A DNA stretch of 64,000 nucleotides from Parabacteroides acidifaciens (lineage in GTDB: Bacteria > Bacteroidota > Bacteroidia > Bacteroidales > Tannerellaceae). Of the stretch, positions 33,062-41,603 are shown piece after piece; the stretch's first letter is position 1; the number at the start of each line of letters is the position of its first letter. A program made the position numbers and the translations under genes. The stretch spans positions 124,001 to 188,000 of the forward strand of contig NZ_QREV01000001.1 in the NCBI RefSeq assembly GCF_003363715.1, in the 5' to 3' direction. The notes under the pieces were generated by a model. The model ran no database searches. It saw nothing but the letters and a program-made list of their open reading frames with translations, and had not been told where the DNA came from.

Positions 33062-33124
33062 CAAATGTAAAGTATATTTTACATTAAAACAAACAAAACA
33101 GACAAAAAGTAAAGCAAACTTTAC
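33062..33124 (-). promoter_or_regulatory. Promoter and twin operator-like palindromes of the XRE unit
   Basis: The minus-strand -7 box TACATTTG lies at 33062-33069. Two related 16-bp palindromes, GTAAAGTATATTTTAC (33067-33082) and GTAAAGCAAACTTTAC (33109-33124), are 42 bp apart, about four DNA turns. The first overlaps the promoter box. This fits autoregulation by the small XRE protein. Confidence 0.65.
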
Positions 33125-33188
33125 TTTTAAGCAAACTCTCTCTTCTCTACAATCTTAATCTTGTAACTCTATTTCGGCAGGAAATTCG

Positions 33189-33196
33189 TATCTTTG
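33189..33196 (+). promoter_or_regulatory. -7 promoter element for ygiQ (near-leaderless)
   Basis: TATCTTTG ends only 5 bp before the ATG at 33202, so the mRNA would begin at or very near the start codon. Confidence 0.6.
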
Positions 33197-33201
33197 CAGA
33201 T

Positions 33202-35016
33202 ATGAAGACATTCAGACCGGAGGCTTGGTTACCGACTACCAAGAAAGAAGTTGAAGCTCGCGGATGGGATTATATAGATGTGGTGCTTTTCAGCGGGGAT
33301 GCGTATGTGGACCATCCTTCGTTCGGGGCGGCTGTTGTCGGACGGACGCTCGAGTCGATGGGACTGCGCGTTGCCATTGTGCCGCAACCGGACTGGCGCG
33401 GAGATTATCGTGATTTTAAGAAGTTAGGAGCTCCCCGCCTCTTCTTCGGCGTCTCTGCCGGAGCGATGGATTCGATGATTAATCACTATACGGCCAACAA
33501 ACGACTGCGCAGCGATGATGCTTACACGCCGGATCGCCGGGCAGGTATGCGCCCGGATTATCCCAGCATTGTCTACACCAAGATATTGAAAGAGATTTAC
33601 CCGGATGTTCCTGTCGTATTAGGAGGTATCGAAGCCTCCTTGCGACGTGTTACGCATTATGATTATTGGCAGGACAAATTGCTTCCGGGTATTCTGAAAG
33701 ACAGCCCGGCCGACTTGTTGATTTATGGTATGGGAGAACTTCCCCTTAAAGAACTGGTCACCCGGCTACAGGCGGGAACTCCTTTCCATGAGCTCAAAGA
33801 CATTCGCCAGACAGCTTATCTGACTGATACGATAGAACCGCTGCCGGACGACATCAATCTCTTTTCGCACGAAGAATGTCTGCGCGACAAGCTGAAACAG
33901 GCAAAGAACTTCAAGCATATAGAAGAAGAATCCAACAAGCAGCATGCCTCGCGCATCCTGCAAAAAGCGGGAAAACAGACCATAGTCGTAAATCCTCCCT
34001 TCCCGCCGATGACGGAAGAAGAGATCGACGCTTCATTCGATCTGCCCTACACGCGCCTGCCCCATCCCAAGTATAAAGGGAAGACGATACCGGCTTTCGA
34101 GATGATCAAATTCTCGGTAAATATCCACCGGGGATGCTTCGGCGGCTGCGCTTTCTGCACGATCTCGGCACATCAGGGAAAGTTTATTGCATCCCGCAGC
34201 AAGGAATCTATCCTGAAAGAGGTGAAAGAGATTACCCAAATGCCCGACTTCAAAGGCTACCTGAGTGATCTCGGAGGCCCTTCCGCCAATATGTACCGGA
34301 TGAAAGGGAAGAATCCGGACATCTGTGCCCAGTGCAAAAAACCGTCCTGCATCTCTCCCGTCGTCTGCAAAAACTTGAATGCAGACCATTCACCGTTATT
34401 AGATATCTATAAAGAGGTGGACAGCCTGCCGGGAATCAAGCGTTCTTTTATCGGAAGCGGTGTCCGTTACGACTTGCTCCTGCACCGCTATACAGATGAG
34501 AATCTGAATAAGACGGCCCAGAGCTATACGGAAGAGCTAATCGCCCGCCATGTATCCGGTCGCCTCAAAGTGGCGCCCGAACACACCGAAGATAATGTAT
34601 TGAAGATGATGCGTAAGCCCTCTTTCGAGCTTTTCGGACAATTCAAAAAGATATTCGACCGCGTAAACAAGCAGTATGGCCTGAACCAGCAGCTGATCCC
34701 CTACTTCATCTCCAGCCATCCCGGTTGTACGGAGGCGGACATGGCAAACTTAGCTATCCAGACCAAGAAACTGCATTTCCAGTTGGAACAGGTACAGGAC
34801 TTCACGCCTACGCCTATGACACTGGCAACCGAGATGTATTACACAGGCTATCATCCCTATACGCTCGAAAAAGTGTACACCGCCCATACCAAAGAACAAA
34901 AGCTGGCACAACGGCAGTTCTTCTTCTGGTATAAGCCGGAGTTCCGCCGCCAGATCACACAGGCGTTGCAAAAGATCGGGAAGAAAGACTTGGTCGGGAA
35001 ATTATTTGGTAAATGA
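33202..35016 (+). CDS. ygiQ: YgiQ-family radical SAM protein
   Basis: This 604-aa protein has an N-terminal YgiQ domain (LPTTKKEVEARGWDYIDVVLFSGDAYVDHPSFG) and a radical SAM core with cluster cysteines C312, C316 and C319 (RGCFGGCAFC). Two further CxxC-type groups (CAQCKKPSC) follow. It is of standard length for the family. The reaction is not established. It is followed by the GNAT gene with a 4-bp overlap. The start codon is essentially at the predicted transcription start. Confidence 0.92.
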   Translation: MKTFRPEAWLPTTKKEVEARGWDYIDVVLFSGDAYVDHPSFGAAVVGRTLESMGLRVAIVPQPDWRGDYRDFKKLGAPRLFFGVSAGAMDSMINHYTANKRLRSDDAYTPDRRAGMRPDYPSIVYTKILKEIYPDVPVVLGGIEASLRRVTHYDYWQDKLLPGILKDSPADLLIYGMGELPLKELVTRLQAGTPFHELKDIRQTAYLTDTIEPLPDDINLFSHEECLRDKLKQAKNFKHIEEESNKQHASRILQKAGKQTIVVNPPFPPMTEEEIDASFDLPYTRLPHPKYKGKTIPAFEMIKFSVNIHRGCFGGCAFCTISAHQGKFIASRSKESILKEVKEITQMPDFKGYLSDLGGPSANMYRMKGKNPDICAQCKKPSCISPVVCKNLNADHSPLLDIYKEVDSLPGIKRSFIGSGVRYDLLLHRYTDENLNKTAQSYTEELIARHVSGRLKVAPEHTEDNVLKMMRKPSFELFGQFKKIFDRVNKQYGLNQQLIPYFISSHPGCTEADMANLAIQTKKLHFQLEQVQDFTPTPMTLATEMYYTGYHPYTLEKVYTAHTKEQKLAQRQFFFWYKPEFRRQITQALQKIGKKDLVGKLFGK

Positions 35017-35678
35017 AATCTTATATAACCAATATGAATATAACACTTAGACTTGAGCAACCTTCGGATTATTCCGAAACGGAATATGTAACACGGGAAG
35101 CCTTTTGGAACCACTATTCCCCGGGCTGTTATGAACATTACTTACTGCACATCATGCGCGACTGCCCGAGTTTCGTGCCGGAGCTTGACATCATTGCAGA
35201 ATGCGACGGCAAAATCGTCGGAAACGCCGTCTGCCTCAAAGCTGTTATCAAGGCGGATAATGGCAATGATTATGAAGTGCTGAGCTTAGGCCCGATCTCC
35301 GTCCTTCCCGAATACCAACGCAAAGGCATTGGCGGCAAGCTGATAGAACAGACCAAAGACATCGCCCGTAAAATGGGATTCCGTGCCATCTTGTTGTGCG
35401 GAGACCCGGACTATTACCTGCGGCAAGGATTTATACCGGCCGAAACCTTAGGCATACGGACTGCCGATAATATGTATATGACCGCACTCCACGTTTGCGA
35501 ATTATATGACAATGCACTGGCCGATGCCAAAGGGCGTTATTTTGAAGATACGATCTATGAGATTGATGAAACCGCAGCCACTGCGTTCGACAAGAATTTC
35601 CCGCATAAAGAATTGGTAACCGGAACACCGATGCAACGACGCTTCGGGGAGCTTTCGGCCATGATAAGAAAAGCGTAA
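35013..35678 (+). CDS. GNAT-family N-acetyltransferase
   Basis: The 221-aa protein contains a GNAT fold with the acetyl-CoA loop LSLGPISVLPEYQRKGIGGKLIEQTKDIARKMG (about 91-123, Q/RxxGxG/A form QRKGIG). It is followed by LLCGDPDYYLRQGFIPA. The ATG at 35013 overlaps the ygiQ stop (ATGA). An ATG at 35034 (MNITLRLEQPSDY) matches the usual family start and is equally plausible. The substrate is unknown. Confidence 0.85.
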   Translation: MKSYITNMNITLRLEQPSDYSETEYVTREAFWNHYSPGCYEHYLLHIMRDCPSFVPELDIIAECDGKIVGNAVCLKAVIKADNGNDYEVLSLGPISVLPEYQRKGIGGKLIEQTKDIARKMGFRAILLCGDPDYYLRQGFIPAETLGIRTADNMYMTALHVCELYDNALADAKGRYFEDTIYEIDETAATAFDKNFPHKELVTGTPMQRRFGELSAMIRKA

Positions 35679-35699
35679 CACTTTTAAATTTTAATTCTC

Positions 35700-35885
35700 A
35701 TGAAACATGTATGCACTAAGTGCCCGCTACGGGCCAAGTATGACAAAGCCCCAAAATCATTAATCGGAAGATTTTGGCGTTGGCACATCGACTATTGTCC
35801 GGGATGGAGAAAGTATTTTACTTCCTTGAGCAAGGAAGAGCAGGCAGAACTGCGTAAACAGTATAAATTCACCAGATATGCTTAA
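35700..35885 (+). CDS. Small conserved Cys-containing protein, unknown function
   Basis: This 61-aa basic protein begins MKHVCTKCPLRAKYDKAPKS and contains RFWRWHIDYCPGWRKYF, then SLSKEEQAELRKQY. Cysteines at positions 5, 8 and 33 could bind a metal. It resembles small proteins I have seen in Bacteroidales but I cannot name a family. Separate ATG with ordinary spacing; 21 bp after the GNAT gene. Confidence 0.65.
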   Translation: MKHVCTKCPLRAKYDKAPKSLIGRFWRWHIDYCPGWRKYFTSLSKEEQAELRKQYKFTRYA

Positions 35886-35887
35886 GT

Positions 35888-35998
35888 GAAAGAAAAGTTT
35901 CACGCCGAAGAAACTTTTGTTCCCTCTGGAAGAAACTTTTGTTTCATGCCGGAGAAACTAAAGTTTCACCCTAAGGAAACAGGTGAAACTTTAGTGTC
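35888..35998. repeat. 22-bp-period palindrome array between convergent genes
   Basis: 14-mers at 35888-35901 (GAAAGAAAAGTTTC), 35910-35923 (GAAACTTTTGTTCC), 35932-35945 (GAAACTTTTGTTTC) and 35954-35967 (GAAACTAAAGTTTC) are spaced exactly 22 bp apart, with 8-bp spacers. A fifth, GAAACTTTAGTGTC (35985-35998), follows after 31 bp. The array lies between the small Cys protein (+) and ridA (-). Confidence 0.85.
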
Positions 35999-36004
35999 CT
36001 ATTT

Positions 36005-36385
36005 TTATGATTTTACGGCAATGACTTCGATCTCGACCAGGCCATTCTTCGGCAGCGTCTTGACAGCTACAGCCGAACGGGCTGGGAATGTCCCTTCGAA
36101 CTGGGAAGCATAAACTTCATTCATGGCAGCAAAGTCACCCATGTCGGCCAGGAAAACAGTCGTCTTCACAACATCGTTGATGCTGAGTCCGGCTTCTGCC
36201 AGGATTGCATGGACATTCTTGAATGCTTGCACGGTCTGTTCTTTTACTCCGCCTTCAACGAAGTTGCCTGTTACCGGATCCATGCCTAACTGGCCGGAAG
36301 CAAAAAGCATATTTCCTACTTGTACAGCTTGGCTGTACGGGCCGATAGCGGCAGGCGCGTTTTTTGTTGCGATTACTTTCTTCAT
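36005..36385 (-). CDS. ridA: RidA-family reactive enamine/imine deaminase
   Basis: This 126-aa trimeric cytosolic protein hydrolyses reactive 2-aminoacrylate-type imines. Signatures are APAAIGPYSQA (10-20), NMLFASGQLGMDP (25-37) and the key R103 in FPARSAVAV, with E118/V-type closing strand LVEIEVIAV. It lies 22 bp after rlmB in the same direction and is likely cotranscribed. Confidence 0.93.
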   Translation of the reverse strand: MKKVIATKNAPAAIGPYSQAVQVGNMLFASGQLGMDPVTGNFVEGGVKEQTVQAFKNVHAILAEAGLSINDVVKTTVFLADMGDFAAMNEVYASQFEGTFPARSAVAVKTLPKNGLVEIEVIAVKS

Positions 36386-36407
36386 TGTCTCTTTATTTTA
36401 GTGATGT

Positions 36408-37157
36408 TTATTGTGCTTGTTCATTCATCCGCTGGCGGACTACTTCATAAATCAGGATGGAAGAGGCCACCGAGACGTTCAACGAGCCGATCGTGCCAAA
36501 CTGCGGTATCTTCACCATGCTGTCGCAGATGCGGAGGTTATCCATGGAAACGCCCGTATCTTCAGCCCCCATCACGATGGCAACAGGACCTTCATATTTA
36601 ATAGCGGTATAATTCTCGTAAGCCTTTTCGCTGGCGGCATAGACTTTCACTCCCGATTCCTGCAGGAAACGGATTGCCTGCGAAATACTCTTCTCTTTGC
36701 AGACGGGCAAAACGTGAAGCGCACCAGCCGACGTCTTGATCGCATCGGCATTCACTGTAACGCTTCCTTTCTGGGGAATCACAATGGCGTCAACGCCGGC
36801 ACACTCGCAGGTACGGGCTATCGCTCCGAAATTGCGGACATCGGTAATGCCGTCCAGCAACACGATAAAAGGATTCTTCCCTTGTTCATACACAAACGGT
36901 ATGATATCTTCCAGACGCTGATAGGTAACAGCCGGGATGAACGCGATCACTCCCTGGTGGTTCTTGCGTGTCAGACGATCCAGACGTTCAGCCGGCACAC
37001 GCTGCACGGGTATGTCGCGCCCTTTCAACACGTCGAAAAGTTCACGGGACAAGTCACCCTGCAATTCGCGTTTCACCAATATTTTATCAATCTCTTTATC
37101 GGCCTGGATAGCCTCGATCACGGCACGGATGCCAAACACCATTTCGTTTTCCTTCAT
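36408..37157 (-). CDS. rlmB: 23S rRNA (guanosine-2'-O-)-methyltransferase RlmB (TrmH/SpoU family)
   Basis: This 249-aa SPOUT methyltransferase likely methylates G2251-type guanosine in 23S rRNA. An N-terminal substrate domain (MVFGIRAVIEAIQADKEIDK) is followed by the SPOUT motifs: DGITDVRNFGAIARTCECAGVDAIV (about 107-131), IVMGAEDTGVS and IPQFGTIGSLNVSVASSILIYE. The ATG at 37157 is chosen because the in-frame extension upstream overlaps the promoter box TATCTTTG (37185-37192). Confidence 0.9.
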   Translation of the reverse strand: MKENEMVFGIRAVIEAIQADKEIDKILVKRELQGDLSRELFDVLKGRDIPVQRVPAERLDRLTRKNHQGVIAFIPAVTYQRLEDIIPFVYEQGKNPFIVLLDGITDVRNFGAIARTCECAGVDAIVIPQKGSVTVNADAIKTSAGALHVLPVCKEKSISQAIRFLQESGVKVYAASEKAYENYTAIKYEGPVAIVMGAEDTGVSMDNLRICDSMVKIPQFGTIGSLNVSVASSILIYEVVRQRMNEQAQ

Positions 37158-37184
37158 TATTCTATGTCTTTTCTTTTCGTCGGG

Positions 37185-37192
37185 CAAAGATA
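37185..37192 (-). promoter_or_regulatory. -7 promoter element for rlmB-ridA
   Basis: TATCTTTG on the minus strand, 28 bp before the rlmB start. Confidence 0.65.
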
Positions 37193-37273
37193 CAAAGATT
37201 TATGCTTTTATTACATACCTTTACGGCGCATTCAAGAACAAACAAACTTTACATTAATCTAAATTGAGAGAAC

Positions 37274-37741
37274 ATGGCAAAAGAAAAGGCATTTACCATT
37301 GAGGGTGTACAGGGAGAACTTAAATTAGTATATGGCCCTTTTAAGATGCGTCTGTACCAGGATGGAAGAGAAATTAAACGGCAGGGGACGTTCAAACCGA
37401 AATATTACGTAACCAACACTGCCGGTGAACAGGAAGAAATGATGCTACAATATGGAATTGACTTCGTGCATGTAGCCATATTCAGAGGACAGAAAATCGC
37501 CTTGGAGGAGAGACTGACAACCGCAGAATATATCATCGGAGGACTTCCCGTCCTGCTTATCTTTTTAGGAGGAGTAATCGGAGCTGTATTCGGAGTCTTC
37601 GGGGCAACCTTCAATTATGATTATATGCGGCAGGAAAAACGGATGCCTATGCAGCTTCTCGTTTCCATCGGCGTATCCGTATTGTGCTATATCAGCTACT
37701 TTATCTTAGCTATTGCCCTCCAGCTTTTGGTGGGGAAATAA
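37274..37741 (+). CDS. Small membrane protein, unknown function
   Basis: The 155-aa protein has a cytoplasmic N-terminal domain (KLVYGPFKMRLYQDGREIKRQGTFKPKYYV) followed by two predicted membrane helices (about 87-110 and 130-152), the first glycine-rich (GGLPVLLIFLGGVIGAVFG). I recognise no named family. Its last 36 bp overlap the end of the opposing gene. Confidence 0.6.
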   Translation: MAKEKAFTIEGVQGELKLVYGPFKMRLYQDGREIKRQGTFKPKYYVTNTAGEQEEMMLQYGIDFVHVAIFRGQKIALEERLTTAEYIIGGLPVLLIFLGGVIGAVFGVFGATFNYDYMRQEKRMPMQLLVSIGVSVLCYISYFILAIALQLLVGK

Positions 37742-38146
37742 ATAAGCCCGCCGCAGAAACAGCAGACCGGTAATAATCAATGCAGACGAAAGACCGGTAT
37801 AGAAAACGGAAATAAACGAGTTGGGAAGCAGATGGAAGTGACGGATGGTGATTCCGAAAGTAATCATAAAGATCATCACGATCCAGCCTTTGACATCAAA
37901 AAAGGAGAAAGGACAATTCTTTTCTCCTTTTTGTGAAATACGTTCCGAATGCTTGACAAACAGGCGGCGGAATACGAATTGGAAAAAGAGCAGAAAAACA
38001 ACAGTCGCCTCTCCCATCTTGAATAACCAGTAATGGGCATCATTCAGCCAAGTGACGATGCCGATCCGTAAGATATTGACGCCTGCTATTATCCAAATGC
38101 ACCCGGCTATAAAAAGCAGGGTGCGTCTGTTCACTCTAAAACCCAT
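37706..38146 (-). CDS. Membrane protein, unknown function
   Basis: This 146-aa protein has four predicted membrane helices (about 9-28, 42-60, 85-103 and 112-131). It has a basic linker (RRLFVKHSERISQKGEKNCPFS) and no recognised domain. It overlaps the 3' end of the opposing gene by 36 bp and starts 3 bp after the secreted low-complexity protein gene, so it is probably in that transcript. Confidence 0.6.
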   Translation of the reverse strand: MGFRVNRRTLLFIAGCIWIIAGVNILRIGIVTWLNDAHYWLFKMGEATVVFLLFFQFVFRRLFVKHSERISQKGEKNCPFSFFDVKGWIVMIFMITFGITIRHFHLLPNSFISVFYTGLSSALIITGLLFLRRAYLFPHQKLEGNS

Positions 38147-38149
38147 TTA

Positions 38150-38953
38150 TCAAACACTTTTCTCCATGCTCTTTCGGGTGTTCGTACGTTGACGATTGTT
38201 TGTACGATCCTTGTCCGAGCGTTTATTATCTTTATTATCCTTTTTATTCTTGTCGTAATGTTTGTCTTTATCGCGGTCCGGGCGCTTCTTGTCGTATTTG
38301 CCGCTATCGCGCTTATCCTTGTTCTGTTTATTTTTATGGTCATCGAAATGAGGACGACCTCCGTCATGATTGGGGCGATTGTTATTGTGGGGCGGACGGA
38401 CATTATTAGGAGCCGGTTTTGAATGGTTATGCCCCGGGCGGTCATACTTGCCGGGATACCATTTGCCATCGTCAAAGTGATTAGTCCATCGGTTGTTCGT
38501 ATATTCCCACTGGCCATGCCAGTAATGATCCTCATACCGATGACAGATATTCGACGGGCGGTAATTCGGATAATGCGGATTATCATACCAGCCGCGCCAA
38601 TCATGGATACGTGTCGGTGTTTCGCGGACGAAACGGACATACAACCGGAACTGCGAAGGCGAAAGGATACGCTGCAATTTCCGGTCGCGTTCCATCCTTA
38701 ACTTGTAAATCTTCTGGGCAGACTGGTCCCAATAGCGGTAATTCCGGCGTGCCTCACGTTCTATCTTCTCTCCGTATTTATGGATGATCTTGTGATACTC
38801 GGCTGCCTGGCGGCTTGTCATACGGATTGCCTGTTCCATCCAAAGGCAATTCTGGCAATGCGGTTCGTTCCATCCGAAGCTAATCCAGAATTGTGCGTGT
38901 CCCTGCAAGCTGCAGAAAAGGACTACCATTAATATAATACTCAATCTCTTCAT
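38150..38953 (-). CDS. Secreted low-complexity basic/His/Asn-rich protein
   Basis: This 267-aa protein has a signal peptide (MKRLSIILMVVLFCSLQGHA). A compact N-terminal part follows with HCQNCLWMEQ and a helical segment (EQAIRMTSRQAAEYHKIIHKYGEKIEREARRNYRYW), then tandem aromatic motifs (DWRGWYDNPHYPNYRP, HYWHGQWEYTNNRW). The last 100 residues are almost only H, N, K, D, R and P. It could bind metal, polyanions or peptidoglycan-like surfaces; this is a guess. The repetitive composition also leaves open frames on other strands. Confidence 0.6.
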   Translation of the reverse strand: MKRLSIILMVVLFCSLQGHAQFWISFGWNEPHCQNCLWMEQAIRMTSRQAAEYHKIIHKYGEKIEREARRNYRYWDQSAQKIYKLRMERDRKLQRILSPSQFRLYVRFVRETPTRIHDWRGWYDNPHYPNYRPSNICHRYEDHYWHGQWEYTNNRWTNHFDDGKWYPGKYDRPGHNHSKPAPNNVRPPHNNNRPNHDGGRPHFDDHKNKQNKDKRDSGKYDKKRPDRDKDKHYDKNKKDNKDNKRSDKDRTNNRQRTNTRKSMEKSV

Positions 38954-39020
38954 GTCACTCTACTTTTTAAGTTAGCAATTATATCATCTTGCTATTATGA
39001 CCATCCATCGATGGAAAGGT

Positions 39021-40685
39021 TTAATTCTTCGCTTTCAATAATTCTTTCGCATTGGCAATGGAAGCACCGGTCAACGAAGCACCGCTCAGCATGCGCGCGA
39101 TCTCCTTCACACGTTCTTCCTTATTCAATTTCTTGATACGGGTAACTGTCCGGTCCTCCGTATCTTCCTTATAAACAAAATAATGTTCTTTTCCTTTTGC
39201 TGCGATCTGGGGAAGATGGGTAATGGCGAATACCTGCATCTTTGTTCCTAATTCCTGCATGATATCGCCCATTTTATCGGCAATATCACCGGATACTCCC
39301 GTATCGACTTCATCAAAGATAATAGCAGGCAAAGCCGTAAATCCGGCAATCATAGCCTTGATGCATAACATCAGGCGCGATATTTCACCACCGGAAGCCG
39401 TCTGCGCCACCGGTTGCAGTTCCGCACTCTTATTGGCGGAGAACATAAACCGGATTTCGTCCATTCCATCGCTTTCCGGCTCCGGTCGGGCAACAAAGTC
39501 GATGGCAAAACGCGTATTCGGCATCCCTAACGGAACGATCATCTCCACCAGTTGCGAAGCGATTGCCCTCGATGCGATCTTGCGCTGTTCGCTCAACACG
39601 GCGGCTTGCTGAAGCAGCTCCTGATGAGAGACTTCCAATTGCTTCTTCAACGATTCGATCTGATCGTCAAACGAATCGATTTCCTTCAACTGTTCCTCGT
39701 ATTTATCCTGTTGCTCGATCAACTCTTCGACGGTCGAGACACGGTGTTTCTGTTCTAAGGTATAAAGCGTATTGAGGCGGTCATTCACCCAGTCCAGGCG
39801 TTCCGGGTTAAACTCGATGTCTTCCTTTTGCACCTCCGTTTCGGATGCCAGGTCGTTCATGTCGATATAAGCAGAGCGCAGTCGTTCCGCGATTTCCTTT
39901 GCTTTCGGATAGTAGCGTTCCAGGCTGTCTGCGGTGGAAAGGGCATCTTTGATCAGTTGGACAGCCCCTTGTTCTTCTCCGTTCAGCAATTGTGTGATCT
40001 TATAGAGAGAACCTTTTATCTCTTCCGCATGGGAAAGGGTTTCCAGTTCCTGTTCGAGTTCTTCCTGTTCGCCGGCAACAAGATTGGCTTCTGCCAACTG
40101 TTCCAACTGAAAACGGACGTAATCTTCTTCCTGTTTGGTTTGAGCTGCTTTTTCAGTCAGTTCTTTCAACTCCCTTTTCAAAGACAGGTAACGGGTGTAT
40201 TCCTTACGGTAAAGAATCAGCAATATCTCATTTTCGGCCATTACATCGATCACCTTTAACTGGAAACGGTTATCTCCCAACAGAAGATTCTGGTGCTGCG
40301 AATGAATATCGATCAGGCGGCTTCCCAGCTCCTTTATCACCGTGAGCGAAACGGGAGAATCATTTACAAAAGCCCGGGATTTACCCGAAGCAAACAGTTC
40401 CCGACGAAGGATACAGACCTCTGCGTCATATTCCAAGTCGTTGGACTGGAAGAATTCTTCTAACTTATATCGGGACACATCAAAGACAGCCTCTATCACG
40501 CATTTTTCAGAACCGTTCTTAATACTCTTTCCGTCCGCACGCTGTCCGAGCACCAGCGACAGGGCGCCCAATATGATGGACTTTCCGGCTCCCGTCTCAC
40601 CGGTTATCACCGAAAAGCCTTTGTCAAACTTAATATCCAGGCTATCTATCAGAACAAAGTTCCGTATAAATAAAGATTTCAGCAT
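39021..40685 (-). CDS. recN: DNA repair protein RecN
   Basis: The 554-aa SMC-like ATPase acts in double-strand break repair. The N-terminal LKSLFIRNFVLIDSLDIKF is followed by Walker A GETGAGKS (30-37), a central coiled coil (about 155-370), then the signature TASGGEISRLMLCIKA and Walker B AIIFDEVDTGVSG. The end (ITHLPQIAAKGKEHYFVYK, ARMLSG) is typical of RecN. It lies 12 bp after the DUF4835 gene. Confidence 0.95.
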   Translation of the reverse strand: MLKSLFIRNFVLIDSLDIKFDKGFSVITGETGAGKSIILGALSLVLGQRADGKSIKNGSEKCVIEAVFDVSRYKLEEFFQSNDLEYDAEVCILRRELFASGKSRAFVNDSPVSLTVIKELGSRLIDIHSQHQNLLLGDNRFQLKVIDVMAENEILLILYRKEYTRYLSLKRELKELTEKAAQTKQEEDYVRFQLEQLAEANLVAGEQEELEQELETLSHAEEIKGSLYKITQLLNGEEQGAVQLIKDALSTADSLERYYPKAKEIAERLRSAYIDMNDLASETEVQKEDIEFNPERLDWVNDRLNTLYTLEQKHRVSTVEELIEQQDKYEEQLKEIDSFDDQIESLKKQLEVSHQELLQQAAVLSEQRKIASRAIASQLVEMIVPLGMPNTRFAIDFVARPEPESDGMDEIRFMFSANKSAELQPVAQTASGGEISRLMLCIKAMIAGFTALPAIIFDEVDTGVSGDIADKMGDIMQELGTKMQVFAITHLPQIAAKGKEHYFVYKEDTEDRTVTRIKKLNKEERVKEIARMLSGASLTGASIANAKELLKAKN

Positions 40686-40697
40686 AGTTGTTTCAGA

Positions 40698-41603
40698 TTA
40701 CTTTTTAAGCGATTCCATACGTGTCGTAAGAGCCGGATAAAGGTTGGACAGCATTTTATAGCCATCCTGCTTCTCCTGTGTCGTTGCCTTCGAATAGATC
40801 AGGACAACTTCATCCAACTTCGCATCGGCAAACATCTGGAGCAATGGAGAGGTCGGACGGGCACTTTTGATCTGTTCCAGGACAGGAAGCAGACCGATGA
40901 TGGTCGTACGTCCGCGATCCGGATTTGCCGCCATTTCATCGAGACCTTTACGATGATAATTGTACCACATATCACGGAAAAGATCGGAAGTATTGTCGCT
41001 CAGCGCTGTTGCCAGTGCATGACGGTTCCGATCGTTTTCGAAGGCTTTCCAGCCGGTCCACGAAGGCTGTGACTGCGCCAGGCTGACAATCTGTTGCGCC
41101 TGCTGCAAGAAAGCGCTGCCGCCTTTCGGGGAGAAACTGTCGAAATCGAGTCCGAGGATCGTATAAATATAATATACAACGGTAGCAATCAAGTTGCTGC
41201 TCAACGTATTTTCCATATATTCCAGCGGCTCGAATTCGGTATAATCGAAAGAAAGATCCGTATCGCGGTAGTTCAGTATCGTAGTCGTATAACTGGAATT
41301 ATAGACCGGGCGGCGGGCCTGTACCTGAATCTCGCCCTTAAAGCTATTGTCCGACACGACTTCATTGATGATAAGAGTCATGGTACAGTCGATGCGTTCG
41401 TTCACTGCGAAAGTAGCGTCCGTCCACTTCTTGTTATTGACAAACTCGTTCAACGCAGTTTGCAGGGTGGTGAATACCTGTTTGTTGGTACTCTGTATCT
41501 TATCACTGTTGATCGTGATACGGGCATTCAACTCCTGCGCTTCGCCCCAGAAGGGAGCTGCGCCCAGCAAGCATATACATAACAATCTCTTAATCATTTT
41601 CAT
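40698..41603 (-). CDS. DUF4835 (PorD-like) secreted protein
   Basis: This 301-aa protein has a signal (MKMIKRLLCICLLGAAPFWGEA) and the DUF4835 pattern: LNARITINSDKIQSTNKQVFTTLQTALNEFVNNKKWT near the N-terminus, later YYIYTILGLDFDSFSPKGG and MWYNYHRKGLDEMAANPDRGR. DUF4835 proteins have been linked to type IX secretion (PorD); no other such gene is in the window. The start overlaps the coaBC stop (ATGA). It sits between coaBC and recN, an arrangement I recall as typical of Bacteroidota. Confidence 0.85.
   Translation of the reverse strand: MKMIKRLLCICLLGAAPFWGEAQELNARITINSDKIQSTNKQVFTTLQTALNEFVNNKKWTDATFAVNERIDCTMTLIINEVVSDNSFKGEIQVQARRPVYNSSYTTTILNYRDTDLSFDYTEFEPLEYMENTLSSNLIATVVYYIYTILGLDFDSFSPKGGSAFLQQAQQIVSLAQSQPSWTGWKAFENDRNRHALATALSDNTSDLFRDMWYNYHRKGLDEMAANPDRGRTTIIGLLPVLEQIKSARPTSPLLQMFADAKLDEVVLIYSKATTQEKQDGYKMLSNLYPALTTRMESLKK

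Noticed and set aside
38131-38640. 169-codon frame on the same strand as the low-complexity protein but in another frame
   Set aside because: It is an Ile/Arg/Thr-only shadow of the H/N/K/D-rich repeat and has no start signal.
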